DNA from: Alphaproteobacteria bacterium
GTDB lineage: Bacteria > Pseudomonadota > Alphaproteobacteria > Holosporales > Holosporaceae
Length of the DNA stretch: 30,896 bases
Direction: 5' to 3'
Assembly: GCA_016870135.1 (NCBI GenBank)
Contig: VGCF01000002.1
Coordinates: 1 to 30,896, forward strand
Part shown: positions 1-8,328 of the stretch, piece after piece
Layout of the letters: the number at the start of each line of letters is the position of its first letter
How positions within the stretch are numbered: position 1 is the first letter of the stretch
Position numbers and translations under genes: made by a program
The notes under the pieces: model-generated
The model's database searches: none
Told to the model about the DNA's origin: nothing
What the model saw: only the letters and a program-made list of their open reading frames with translations

Positions 1-1792
1 CGCGCTTTTTAATATAAGTCAAGTTCATGGATGGGGCTGGAATAAATCTTCCTGCGATCAATCCCTCGTCCATGACGGGGGAAAGTTCTTTTTTCAGGTA
101 ATGCCAACCGATCAATCCAGAAGCAACGGAAAACCCAGCCGAAAGGAATAAAATCAGAGTTTTTTTGCGTAACGAGGCAGTTACAGCACGCAGATATATT
201 GCATCACATTTCAGAAATACTGTCTCTATTGCATCGGATACATATCCCCAAAACCCAGAACCACCATGGCTAGAACCGTGGTGACCCATGGTCTGATTTT
301 TCAACAATTTTGCACACATGACCGGTGACAGGGTCAACGCTGTAAATCCAGACAGAATGACCGCACCCGCCAGCGTCAGGGCAAATTCCTTGAACACTTT
401 ACCAATGACTCCAGGGGCCAAAGCAATCGGTGCGTACACGGCCGCCAAGGTAATGGTCATGGCAATCACGGAAAACTGAATTTCTCGAGTTCCCAAAATC
501 GCCGCATCAAATGCCTTCTTTCCGCGCTCCATATACCGATAAATGTTTTCCAAAACGATGATGGCGTCATCCACCACCAACCCAATGGCCAAAACCAAGG
601 CCAGAAGGGACAACACGTTGATGGTAAATCCCATTAAATACATTAAGAAGAAGGCACCAATCAACGCAATGGGAATGGTAATCAGCGGCACCAGAGATGC
701 CTTTGCAGAGCGTAAAAAGATAAAGACCACCAACAAAACCAGAACAACGGCTTCGATTAATGATCGATAGACCTGGTTAATAGAGTCTTGGATAAAAATA
801 GACTTATCCATGGCAATATGAATCTCTGTGCCTTTAGGCAGTCGTGGCTTGTATTCTTCTAGACGTTTTCGGACTTCTTTTGAAATTTCTACAGGATTGG
901 CGTTGGATTGGGCGCGAATGGTCAGCGACACAGCAGGTTCACTGTTGTGATAAATGGACATTTGCTCTTCTTTGGGTTCTATGTTGACCACCCCGATATC
1001 CGATATTCGAATCAAACGATCCTCGTGTTTGCCCACGACAACCTTTCTAAATTCTCCAGGTGTTTTTAATTTGGCCTGAGTGGTGATGTTAAATTCTCGT
1101 GCAACTTCTTTAACCTGGCCCGCAGATTTTTGAAAGTTGTGAGTGCGCAATGCATTACTTACATCCGAAGCCGAGATATTGTACGACGCCATTTTGGTGG
1201 GATCCAGCACGATATTCATTTGAATTTCGCTTCCACCAAATACTTCTACGGTGGATACTCCCGGTACGGATTCTATGCTGCTTTTTAATATACTGTCAGC
1301 GCCATAATACAAATCCACCAGGGAAACTTTTCCCCCTCCTGTAACGGCCACCTCTATAATAGACGGAGAGTCCACGTTTCCTTTGGTGACTTCTATTTCT
1401 GCATTTTCTGGAAAGTTTGATTTTGCCTTTGCTTTACCCACCGTATCTCTGACATCAGCAGAGGCCCCATCAGCCGATCGCTGTGGCTTAAACTTTAAAT
1501 AGATTTTGGACTCACCCTTTTGGGTGGTGCTTGTCATAGAGTCCAACCCCTGCAGAGCAGACAAGGCGTCCTCTAGGGGCTTTGTGATTTGCTGCTCTAG
1601 GACTTTTCCAGAACCATCCATGCGGGTGGTAACGCTGATGGTTGTGTTTTCTGTTAATGGGTATTGGCGTGTGGACAACTGAAAGAATGCAGTGATGCCC
1701 AAAAGAACAACAATAATATTGATAACCCATGAAAAAACTGGGCGATAAATGAAAAAATCGGTAAAAGACGACTGATGACTAGAATTGGGCAT
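1..1792 (-). CDS. RND efflux pump inner-membrane subunit (partial)
   Basis: This is the N-terminal part (about 597 residues) of a resistance-nodulation-division transporter, which exports substrates by proton antiport across the inner membrane. One frame stays open from an ATG at 1792 to the window edge. After a short hydrophilic start comes the first membrane segment (FFIYRPVFSWVINIIVVLLG), then a periplasmic porter domain, then the TM3-TM4 block with ALVLAIGLVVDDAIIVLENI; its paired aspartates are the proton-relay residues of the family. About 400 residues are expected beyond the edge. A His/Gly/Ser-rich cytoplasmic stretch (MGHHGSSHGGSGF) is seen near the truncated end. The gene starts 3 bp after the stop of the fusion-protein gene, so the two are surely co-transcribed. 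The substrate cannot be read from the sequence; a drug/multidrug HAE1-type pump is the best guess. Confidence 0.93.
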   Translation of the reverse strand, partial: MPNSSHQSSFTDFFIYRPVFSWVINIIVVLLGITAFFQLSTRQYPLTENTTISVTTRMDGSGKVLEQQITKPLEDALSALQGLDSMTSTTQKGESKIYLKFKPQRSADGASADVRDTVGKAKAKSNFPENAEIEVTKGNVDSPSIIEVAVTGGGKVSLVDLYYGADSILKSSIESVPGVSTVEVFGGSEIQMNIVLDPTKMASYNISASDVSNALRTHNFQKSAGQVKEVAREFNITTQAKLKTPGEFRKVVVGKHEDRLIRISDIGVVNIEPKEEQMSIYHNSEPAVSLTIRAQSNANPVEISKEVRKRLEEYKPRLPKGTEIHIAMDKSIFIQDSINQVYRSLIEAVVLVLLVVFIFLRSAKASLVPLITIPIALIGAFFLMYLMGFTINVLSLLALVLAIGLVVDDAIIVLENIYRYMERGKKAFDAAILGTREIQFSVIAMTITLAAVYAPIALAPGVIGKVFKEFALTLAGAVILSGFTALTLSPVMCAKLLKNQTMGHHGSSHGGSGFWGYVSDAIETVFLKCDAIYLRAVTASLRKKTLILFLSAGFSVASGLIGWHYLKKELSPVMDEGLIAGRFIPAPSMNLTYIKKR

Positions 1793-1795
1793 GAA

Positions 1796-2905
1796 TTAGC
1801 TTCCTTGACGTTGATTGGCAGTGGATTTAGCAAGGGTGTCCGTGGGTTCGCTTACGGGTTTTACAGGCATACCATCGGCCAGCTCTTCTACGGGGTCAAT
1901 GATCAGTGTCTCGCCTGGTTCAAGGCCAGATTCGATTTGAACGCGACTGCCATCATGGTATCCAATGCTGACCTCTACTTTACTGGCACGGCCATCGGAC
2001 AGTTTATATACATAATCAAAATCGCCCTCACGAATGACGGCTTCCTGAGGAACAACGATACAGTCGTGGGCTTCCCCCAATGTCATGGTGACATGGGCAA
2101 AGGCGCCATCACGCAGTTTAGAGCTCTCTTGGCTTAGGGTCCCTTTGACTTGAACGGTGTGTGTGATGGGGTCAGAATAAGGATTGATGGCTGTAATGGT
2201 CGCAGAAACGGGCAGCTCGTCCAATAATTCTGACAAAACATCGATAGTTTGCCCCTCTTTGATGTCATTGCGATCGGATTCAGGCACTTGGAATTCCACC
2301 ACCAATGGACGGAACGAAATCAAACGCGCCAGTTCTTGATTTGGGGAAACGTGGGTACCAATCGACAAAGAAAAAAGGCCAATTTGTCCATCAAATGGAG
2401 CAGTAATGATGGTGCTGGTGTAATCGGCCTGAGCTTTTTTCAATCGTCCACAGGCTTGTAAAAAGGAGCCCTCTGACTTTTCTAACTCTGACAGAGCCAT
2501 GGCTTTTTTTCGATGCAAGTTTTTCTTGCGATCATAATCGATTTTACAGACTTTTAAGGTGGCTTTGGCTTCTTGCAACTCCGCCATGGCTTTTGTGGAA
2601 TCCATCTGAAATAACAGCTGTCCTTTTTTCACAAAATCACCTTGCTTGCAGTTGATTTTCTCTATGCGACCATGATTTTCACTGACCAAAGAAATACTGT
2701 CGGACGATTTTAATACGCCAGAAAAAGTCTTTCTGCGAGAAATGTCCGATTTTTCAACCACAATGCACTCAACGACCTTTGGCGCCATATATTGATAGGT
2801 CGCAGGCGCTCCCTTTGTGGCCTTAAAGCTTTTCCATAACATGACACCGCCGATGGTTGTAACGGCTAATAAGGCGGTCCAAATTATGATTTTATTGCGA
2901 TTCAT
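1796..2905 (-). CDS. RND periplasmic adaptor (membrane fusion protein)
   Basis: Periplasmic adaptor that links the RND pump to an outer-membrane channel. The 369-residue protein begins with an N-terminal membrane anchor (about residues 5-24). It then has the usual MFP order: a first lipoyl half, a helical hairpin (roughly residues 90-150, rich in Ala, Glu and Lys), the second lipoyl half (ITAPFDGQIGLFSLSIGTHV), a beta-barrel and a membrane-proximal domain ending in ESGLEPGETLIIDP. The ATG at 2905 is chosen because AGGA lies 7 bases upstream and the hydrophobic anchor follows at once. An in-frame ATG at 2944 would add 13 residues but has no ribosome-binding site. The pump subunit follows 3 bp downstream. 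No outer-membrane channel gene lies next to them in this window. Confidence 0.93.
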   Translation of the reverse strand: MNRNKIIIWTALLAVTTIGGVMLWKSFKATKGAPATYQYMAPKVVECIVVEKSDISRRKTFSGVLKSSDSISLVSENHGRIEKINCKQGDFVKKGQLLFQMDSTKAMAELQEAKATLKVCKIDYDRKKNLHRKKAMALSELEKSEGSFLQACGRLKKAQADYTSTIITAPFDGQIGLFSLSIGTHVSPNQELARLISFRPLVVEFQVPESDRNDIKEGQTIDVLSELLDELPVSATITAINPYSDPITHTVQVKGTLSQESSKLRDGAFAHVTMTLGEAHDCIVVPQEAVIREGDFDYVYKLSDGRASKVEVSIGYHDGSRVQIESGLEPGETLIIDPVEELADGMPVKPVSEPTDTLAKSTANQRQGS

Positions 2906-3037
2906 AGTCAAATCCTGTAAAGGTTCGGGGTTCAATGGGTTCAATTCTGTTCAAAAATCTGATTGTCTTTTAATCACAGCAAGCAAGGTTTGGTTTTTTT
3001 CAAGATCACACAATCCTCTTATGTTCCATAATCCTTT

Positions 3038-3793
3038 TTATGCAGACGTCGCTACAGATTTTCTGCGCTTGCTCGTTTTAATCGGACTGTGCTTGGATGC
3101 CTTTGGAGGAGAATTTTTGGATTCATCCATTTTTTTGATATGGCTTAACAGTTCCTGCTGAACGGATGTACTATCCCAATTTTTTGCACCAGTGGACACA
3201 TACACAATAGAACCGCTTGGTGAAAACAATAGAAAGGACGGTATACCAAATAATTTGTTTTTTTTCATTACTGCAAGGGCATCAGCTGCGTAATACAATC
3301 TCAGGGATTCTGTGCCGCGATGGAATTTTTGTAACTTGGGTTGCAGCTGGGGATTTTTTGGATCAGAAGTCATCATTTCATCCACAAAAACGATCAGTAC
3401 ATCCAGCTTATCGGCCAACGTTTTTTGCATGGATGCCAAAAGGGGCAGTTCATGCATACATGGCGGACACCATGTCGCAGATAGCACCACAAGAACAGGC
3501 TTGGTGTTGGTTTGAAACCACTGTCTTAATGTTGTGTTTTGACCGGAAACATCCCGTAAATTCACATTCAAGTAATCTGCATTTCTCTCGTCTAGCTTTT
3601 TTGCGGATGGTTGCAGCTGGATTTTGGGGGCAGTTTGGTTTGATTGGGGCCGATTTAATCCATTAGGAACAGCAACCAAGCCAGATTGAACCACAGAAGA
3701 GTTGGGTGAAGTGCTGGCTGGCGCGGCTGAAACAGAGACGGTAAGCGCGAGTAAAACGGCCAAAGCGCTGTTTTTAAATCCCAAAATCATCAT
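3038..3793 (-). CDS. TlpA-like periplasmic thioredoxin-fold protein
   Basis: Exported thiol-disulfide oxidoreductase of the TlpA/ResA type, 251 residues. The N-terminus is a Sec signal peptide (hydrophobic run ALAVLLALTVSVSAAPA). A proline- and glutamine-rich linker follows, then a thioredoxin fold with the active site ATWCPPCMHELPLL (cysteines near residues 109 and 112) and the later cis-proline segment IPSFLLF. The CPPC active site and the CxxC-proximal glutamate are typical of reductants serving cytochrome c or other periplasmic thiols; the partner here is unknown. The start at 3793 (ATG ATG) has GGGGAG six bases upstream; an ATG at 3829 has no such site. The C-terminal 35 residues form an unusual lysine/serine-rich basic tail (KTSKRRK) that is not part of the fold. 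Confidence 0.88.
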   Translation of the reverse strand: MMILGFKNSALAVLLALTVSVSAAPASTSPNSSVVQSGLVAVPNGLNRPQSNQTAPKIQLQPSAKKLDERNADYLNVNLRDVSGQNTTLRQWFQTNTKPVLVVLSATWCPPCMHELPLLASMQKTLADKLDVLIVFVDEMMTSDPKNPQLQPKLQKFHRGTESLRLYYAADALAVMKKNKLFGIPSFLLFSPSGSIVYVSTGAKNWDSTSVQQELLSHIKKMDESKNSPPKASKHSPIKTSKRRKSVATSA

Positions 3794-3941
3794 TTTTGAC
3801 TCCCCATATATAGTGTTATATTTGCACAATGTGTTCTAACGGTTCCCAGACCACTTTTTGAAAAAAACTTACGCCATCGGCTTCATGTTATGCGATCGGC
3901 CTCATGTTTATGATATGGGGCTGTTGTTTTTGCTATTCTAA

Positions 3942-4262
3942 ATGAAATTTCTTAAAAAGGACAGAATCCCTGTGGGATATTTTACCTTGAAACAGTCAGG
4001 ACCAAGAAGGAGCTTTGCCCCCCTGGTGGGCCTTTTTCATCGATTAGCAGGCCTGCGCCCACGCAACGTCTGTCTAAAACAGGGGCGGTTGTGCCTCATG
4101 ATGCTGTGCGGGGCGGTCATTTTATATGGTTGTGGCAGGAAAACAGACCCGATTCCGGCAGAAACAGAAGCCAAGACCGTTTATTTTTACGGGGACAGCG
4201 GGTCTCCCTTGGTGCAAACAGTATCGTGTAAACCTGTGCGATATCGCTATCCAAAAGATTGA
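3942..4262 (+). CDS. Small lipoprotein, LptM-like
   Basis: Short secreted lipoprotein of unproven function. The key feature is a lipobox, AVILYGCGRKTDPIP, with the lipidated cysteine encoded near 4131; the CGRKxxxxP pattern after the cysteine resembles the short LptM-type (YifL-like) lipoproteins of proteobacteria that help mature the LPS transport machine. That link is an inference from a short motif. The start is uncertain. The ATG at 3942 leaves 63 residues before the lipobox, which is long, while the ATG at 4098 leaves only 11 residues, which is short for a signal peptide. AGGGG at 4081-4085 sits 12 bases before the latter. The gene is followed 96 bp later by rpsE and may share its transcript. 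Confidence 0.5.
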   Translation: MKFLKKDRIPVGYFTLKQSGPRRSFAPLVGLFHRLAGLRPRNVCLKQGRLCLMMLCGAVILYGCGRKTDPIPAETEAKTVYFYGDSGSPLVQTVSCKPVRYRYPKD

Positions 4263-4358
4263 ACCTCTCGCGTTTTGTTTTCAGGCACATGGTGTGGGGG
4301 GCTTTATAAGTGCGAACAAAGGTGGTAACATGGGTCAAACTTATTTTATGTTTAAACA

Positions 4359-4889
4359 ATGGTCAAGCGCGTTAAAACTGAAAAAGAGCTGTTACGGCGT
4401 AATGTTTCTGTTTCCCGTGTTTCCAAAGTCGTCAAAGGCGGAAAACGATTTACGTTTTCTGTGTTGGTGGTTGTGGGGGACGGAAAGGGGATGATTGGGT
4501 ATGCGGTTGGAAAAGCAAAGGAAGTGCCCGATGCCATCAAAAAAGCTACGGACATCGCATCCCGTTCTATGGAGAAAATAGCGATAAAAGAAGGTCGGAC
4601 CATCCATCAGGATATTCATGGGTCGTTTGGCGCAGGAAAGGTGTTTATCCGTTCTGCTCCCAAGGGAACGGGTGTGATTGCCGGTGGTTCTATGCGTTTT
4701 ATTTTCGAAGTGTTGGGCATTCAAGATGTGGTGGCCAAAGTTTTGAACTCGAACAACCCACACAACGTGGTCAAGGCGACTTTGCAGGCGTTGCGCTCTG
4801 TAGAGACACCTCGCATGGTGGCGATGAAGCGCGGAAAAAAAGTCGCAGAACTCTTTAATACCAGCCCCATGCAGGAGGTCGAAGCCTGA
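4359..4889 (+). CDS. rpsE: 30S ribosomal protein S5
   Basis: S5 of the small ribosomal subunit, 176 residues, needed for decoding accuracy and 30S assembly. It shows the S5 N-terminal double-stranded RNA-binding domain (SVSRVSKVVKGGKRFTFSVL, then GKGMIGYAVGKAKEVPDAI) and the C-terminal fold with GAGKVFIRSAPKGTGVIAGG and LGIQDVVAKVLNSNNPHNVVKAT. Length is normal. No Shine-Dalgarno site precedes the ATG. The stop overlaps the rpmD start as TGATG. Upstream, where rplR would be expected, there is only a lipoprotein gene, so rpsE heads this ribosomal fragment and needs its own promoter; a possible -10 (TATAAG) lies at 4305-4310 with only a poor -35. Confidence 0.97.
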   Translation: MVKRVKTEKELLRRNVSVSRVSKVVKGGKRFTFSVLVVVGDGKGMIGYAVGKAKEVPDAIKKATDIASRSMEKIAIKEGRTIHQDIHGSFGAGKVFIRSAPKGTGVIAGGSMRFIFEVLGIQDVVAKVLNSNNPHNVVKATLQALRSVETPRMVAMKRGKKVAELFNTSPMQEVEA

Positions 4890-5071
4890 TGCGTATTCAA
4901 CAATATAGAAGCGTGATTCGGACAACTGTTCGCCAACGCAGCACCGTAGAAACATTGGGTCTTCGTCGCATTGGTCATGTTGTCGAGGTTCAAGATAATC
5001 CTTGTATTCGAGGAATGTTAAGAAAAGTTGCTCATTTGGTCAAAATCATATCAGAGGACAATGCGTCATGA
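4889..5071 (+). CDS. rpmD: 50S ribosomal protein L30
   Basis: L30 of the large ribosomal subunit, 60 residues, the normal length for the bacterial form. The conserved core RSVIRTTVRQRSTVETLGLRR and the exit HLVKIISED are recognisable. The ATG overlaps the rpsE stop (TGATG) and is served by AGGAGG about 10 bases upstream, inside rpsE. The gene ends in an ATGA overlap with rplO, so the three genes are translationally coupled. Confidence 0.96.
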   Translation: MRIQQYRSVIRTTVRQRSTVETLGLRRIGHVVEVQDNPCIRGMLRKVAHLVKIISEDNAS

Positions 5072-5598
5072 AATTATGTGAAATAAGGGATAATCCAGGG
5101 GCTCATAAGAGAAAACAACTGGTGGGCCGTGGTATAGGAAGCGGAAAAGGTAAAACCTCTGGACGTGGTGGAAAGGGTCAAACAGCTCGATCTGGTGTTC
5201 GTTTAAAAGGATTTCAGGGTGGTCAAACCCCGTTGTCTCGTCGTTTGCCAAAGCGTGGATTTGTGAATATCCATCGTTTAGAATTCGTTGAGGTGAATTT
5301 GGGTCAAATTCAGGAGGCCATAGAAGCAGGACGTTTGAGCGTTGATGATCATATTGATGTCGAATCCATGAAAAATGCTGGTTTTTTCAAGAATGCCAGG
5401 GATGGTGTGCGGGTGTTGGCCAAGGGGTCTTTGACGCATAAAATCCGTTGCACTGTTTCAGGGATCAGCCAAAAGGCACGATTGGAAATAGAAGGGCTGG
5501 GTGGACAGGTTTCTTTCCACAGTACCTCTGGTATTGCTCAAAAGAAACGATTGGAAATAGAGGGTTTTGGTGGTCAAGACAATCGTGTAAAAGGATAA
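5068..5598 (+). CDS. rplO: 50S ribosomal protein L15 with duplicated C-terminus
   Basis: L15, a late-assembly protein of the large subunit, 176 residues. The basic glycine-rich N-terminal arm (LVGRGIGSGKGKTSGRGGKG) and the segment GGQTPLSRRLPKRGF are diagnostic. The start at 5068 follows the ATGA overlap with rpmD and gives the standard L15 N-terminus; an ATG at 5002 would read through rpmD. The C-terminal element is doubled: residues 131-147 (SGISQKARLEIEGLGGQ) recur at 154-170 (SGIAQKKRLEIEGFGGQ), 14 of 17 identical. In most L15 proteins this element occurs once, near the end, so the protein is roughly 20-30 residues longer than usual. secY begins 6 bp after the stop. Confidence 0.96.
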   Translation: MKLCEIRDNPGAHKRKQLVGRGIGSGKGKTSGRGGKGQTARSGVRLKGFQGGQTPLSRRLPKRGFVNIHRLEFVEVNLGQIQEAIEAGRLSVDDHIDVESMKNAGFFKNARDGVRVLAKGSLTHKIRCTVSGISQKARLEIEGLGGQVSFHSTSGIAQKKRLEIEGFGGQDNRVKG

Positions 5599-5604
5599 TC
5601 GTTC

Positions 5605-6951
5605 ATGGCATCTGTTTCAGAACAATTTTTAGCCAATCTTAGCTGGAAATCATGGGCGCAGGCAAAGGATTTGCAGAAACGCATCTTATTTATGTTGGGC
5701 GTTTTAATTGTGTATCGTTTTGGTACCTATATTCCTTTGCCTGGCATTAACGCAACAGCCATGCAGGCGTTGGCCCAGCAATATGGCGGAAAGGGCATTT
5801 TGGCCATGTTTAACATGGTTTCTGGGGGTGCTCTAGAGCGCATGAGTGTGTTTGTTCTGAACTTGATGCCTTATATCTCTGCCAGCATTATTGTGCAGTT
5901 GATGTCGGCCATTTCTCCCCATTTTATGGCATTAAAAAAGGAAGGGGACAGTGGAAAGCGCAAACTGGCGCAATATACCCGTTACGGGACCGTGGTTTTG
6001 GCATCTTTTCAGGCGCTAGCCATGTCTTCTGCGCTGATGACGCAGCCCAATGTGGTGTTCGATCCTGGGTTGTTTTTTCATCTCTCAACGCTGGTTACGA
6101 TTGTGGGGGCAACCCTGTTTTTAATGTGGTTGGGAGAGCAAATTACCAATCGTGGCATTGGCAATGGTTCGTCCATGATCATTTATGCCGGCATTATGGC
6201 CAATTTGCCCAGATCGATTTTCAGAACTCTAGAGCTGGGTCGAACAGGCGGGGTTTCTTCATCTCAAATGGTGTTGACGGTTGGTTTTGCTGTGGCCATT
6301 ATTGCGTTTATCGTTTTTATGGAGCGCGCCTATAGAAAAGTCACTGTGCAATACCCAAAACGTCAAGTTGGTCAGCGTGTTTATGCCGGAGAGCAAACCT
6401 ATATGCCCTTTAAGCTGAATGCTTCTGGTGTGCTTTCTCCTATTTTTGCAGCAACGTTACTGGGTTTTTTCAAGCTTTTGGGTAATTGGCCGTTGTTACA
6501 AAGTGTGCCAGTGGTTAGCAGTGTTTTTTCTCTTTTGTTTTCAGATCGCACACCTGTTGGTCTCTTGGTTCAGATTATTCTCATCGTATTCTTTGCCTTT
6601 TTTTACACAACCATTGTGTTTAATCCTGATGAAACGGCTGAAAATCTCAGAAAAAATGGAGCATTTATTCCAGGATATAGACCCGGAACCATGACTCGAG
6701 ATTATTTTATATACCTTTTGAATCGACTAACGGTTATTGGTGCGGCGTATATTGCGTTTGTTGTGATTATGCCAGACTTGATGAACATTGTTTTTGATTT
6801 GAACTTTCCTTTTCAGGGAACAAGCTTTTTAATCTCGGTTAGCGTCAGTTTAGAGTTAATTTCTCAAGTGCACTCTTATATTATTTCTCATCAATACAAG
6901 TCGTTATTACGTCGCTCAGAGCCTCTAAAAGGTGCCAACCAGAATCTATGA
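5605..6951 (+). CDS. secY: Protein translocase subunit SecY
   Basis: Central pore of the Sec translocon in the inner membrane, through which unfolded preproteins pass and membrane proteins exit sideways. At 448 residues with about ten membrane spans it has the normal size. Visible landmarks are the plug region after TM1 (YIPLPGINATAM), GALERMSVFVLNLMPYISASI in TM2, GEQITNRGIGNGSSMIIYAGI, and the cytoplasmic loop with NPDETAENLRKNGAFIPGYRPG before TM9. AAAGGA about 8 bases before the ATG serves as ribosome-binding site. It keeps its ancestral place between rplO and adk. Confidence 0.97.
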   Translation: MASVSEQFLANLSWKSWAQAKDLQKRILFMLGVLIVYRFGTYIPLPGINATAMQALAQQYGGKGILAMFNMVSGGALERMSVFVLNLMPYISASIIVQLMSAISPHFMALKKEGDSGKRKLAQYTRYGTVVLASFQALAMSSALMTQPNVVFDPGLFFHLSTLVTIVGATLFLMWLGEQITNRGIGNGSSMIIYAGIMANLPRSIFRTLELGRTGGVSSSQMVLTVGFAVAIIAFIVFMERAYRKVTVQYPKRQVGQRVYAGEQTYMPFKLNASGVLSPIFAATLLGFFKLLGNWPLLQSVPVVSSVFSLLFSDRTPVGLLVQIILIVFFAFFYTTIVFNPDETAENLRKNGAFIPGYRPGTMTRDYFIYLLNRLTVIGAAYIAFVVIMPDLMNIVFDLNFPFQGTSFLISVSVSLELISQVHSYIISHQYKSLLRRSEPLKGANQNL

Positions 6952-6964
6952 AAGGATAAACATT

Positions 6965-7645
6965 GTGGAAGTTGTTATTTTTTTGGGCCCACCAGGTTCT
7001 GGGAAAGGAACCCAAGCCCGTTTGTTGTCTCGTTCTTTAAAAATTCCTTTGATGGGGATGGGTGACCTGTTACGCAATGAAATCAACGGACAAACCGAAA
7101 GAGGACAAAAAATCCAAAAAGCTGTGGACTCTGGTGAAATGCCAGATTGGCCTTTGGTCTGTGAAATTTTTGAAGAAAACTTAAAGGGAATTCAGTCCAA
7201 CCGTATTATTTTTGACGGCATCCCCAGAAACAGTATGCAAATACCTGACGTGATGGATATTTTAAAGCGTCGCAATGCAGCAGTAGAAAAAGCGATTTTT
7301 TTGAATGTTCCTGAAATCGTTCTTAGTCAGCGAATCCAACAGCGTTTTCAATGTGCCCAATGCGGAACCTCTTATTCTATAAAAGAGGGGGACACCATAC
7401 TGTGCAATATTTGTCAGGGATCAAATTTTGTGCGACGTAATGATGATCAGCAAGAAGCCATGAAGTTGCGTTTTCGTGTATACAAAGAAAGTATTTCAGA
7501 TTTGATTGGATACTATAAAGACAACAATGTTTTAGTGGAATTCGACGGAACGCTTCCTATTGATACAGTACATCATTCTATTTTAAGCCATCTAAAACCT
7601 TTTGACTATTCTGTAACCGCGCCCATGAAAAAATCAACCGCATAA
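6965..7645 (+). CDS. adk: Adenylate kinase, zinc-LID type
   Basis: Catalyses ATP + AMP = 2 ADP in the cytosol. The 226-residue protein opens with the P-loop GPPGSGKGTQ (residues 8-17), followed by the AMP-binding region (GDLLRNE, then FDGIPRN in place of the usual DGFPR). The LID domain carries a four-cysteine zinc site (CAQC and CNIC, residues about 130-150), as in Gram-positive and many alphaproteobacterial kinases. The start is taken as GTG at 6965, with AAAGGA eight bases upstream; the frame is open further upstream but only into the end of secY. adk normally precedes rpsM-rpsK-rpoA, which are absent here: the cluster ends with this gene. Confidence 0.94.
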   Translation: MEVVIFLGPPGSGKGTQARLLSRSLKIPLMGMGDLLRNEINGQTERGQKIQKAVDSGEMPDWPLVCEIFEENLKGIQSNRIIFDGIPRNSMQIPDVMDILKRRNAAVEKAIFLNVPEIVLSQRIQQRFQCAQCGTSYSIKEGDTILCNICQGSNFVRRNDDQQEAMKLRFRVYKESISDLIGYYKDNNVLVEFDGTLPIDTVHHSILSHLKPFDYSVTAPMKKSTA

Positions 7646-7693
7646 TACAGAAAATAAAAGTATAAAAACGTTGACTGAGAATGGTTTTTAATA

Positions 7694-8292
7694 TTATTTT
7701 TTGATCAACGTTGTATTTAAAACTTTGATTAAATACGAAATAAAAAATGTGGGATAAACATTTGGATCTGTTTCCACAGGATGGCCTATGAAGAAAAAGC
7801 TTTCAACCAAAGGGTGTGTTTTTATTTTGCTAAGCAATAAACTGCATTTCAGTTCATTGCATCGTTCAATGATCTGAAATGTATCACCCCATATTAAACC
7901 GATACAATCAAAGATATACGCTCGTTACAAGACGCCATCATGAATCGTGATTCCTGGGTTTGCTTCACTGTATCCCTTGTAATATCCCGTGGTTGAAATA
8001 TCGTGTCGAAAAATCCGTTCCGTGCCGTTGAGTTTTCGTGCAGCAAAATCATTTTGCAATGTTCATGATATTGAAAACTGGGTGATTACGTTGGTGAATA
8101 TTTAAAAACAGCGCATTTGTAGTGGCGATAAAACACATTGTTCATATAAAAGTGATGGTAAAAACAGGAAAGGGGAAAGCACACCATCATGAAAAGTAAG
8201 CCATCTATTTGCGACAACACTCCAGAGGTGTGAAATCTATTGGCTAAAATCCGATGCTTTTGAATGAAAAACCTGGCCGATTCGAACCCCAT
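7694..8292 (-). pseudogene. Possible decayed coding remnant
   Basis: On the minus strand one frame runs from an ATG at 8292, is broken by a single TAA at 8086-8088 and continues to 7894; a second frame is then open from 7924 to a stop at 7694. Each piece reads like coding sequence: ENSTARNGFFDTIFQPRD from the first frame, then YIFDCIGLIWGDTFQIIERC and ESFFFIGHPVETDPN from the second. One nonsense change plus one frameshift would join them into a protein of nearly 200 residues. I do not recognise a family. Chance open frames remain possible, hence the low confidence. Confidence 0.25.
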
Positions 8293-8328
8293 TGGCTAAA
8301 ATCCGATGCTTTTGAATGAAAAACCTGG
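8239..8328. repeat. 38-bp perfect direct repeat, two copies
   Basis: Positions 8239-8276 and 8291-8328 are identical over 38 bp (both begin ATTGGCTAAAATCC and end AAAACCTGG), separated by 14 bp, giving a 52-bp period. No inverted ends, target duplication or open element is visible. It could be the scar of a slipped-strand duplication or part of a dispersed repeat. Confidence 0.9.

Noticed and set aside
4392..4955. Minus-strand frame of 187 codons
   Set aside because: It is antisense to rpsE, one of the best-supported genes, and gives a His-rich product without family features.
7667..7712. AACGTTGA/TCAACGTT inverted repeat as adk terminator
   Set aside because: The loop is 30 bases and no U tract follows; it may still be a weak structure but is not called as a terminator.
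8275..8292. GGTTCGAATC on the minus strand, like a tRNA T-arm
   Set aside because: The flanking bases do not form the T-stem and no acceptor or anticodon arm fits around it.
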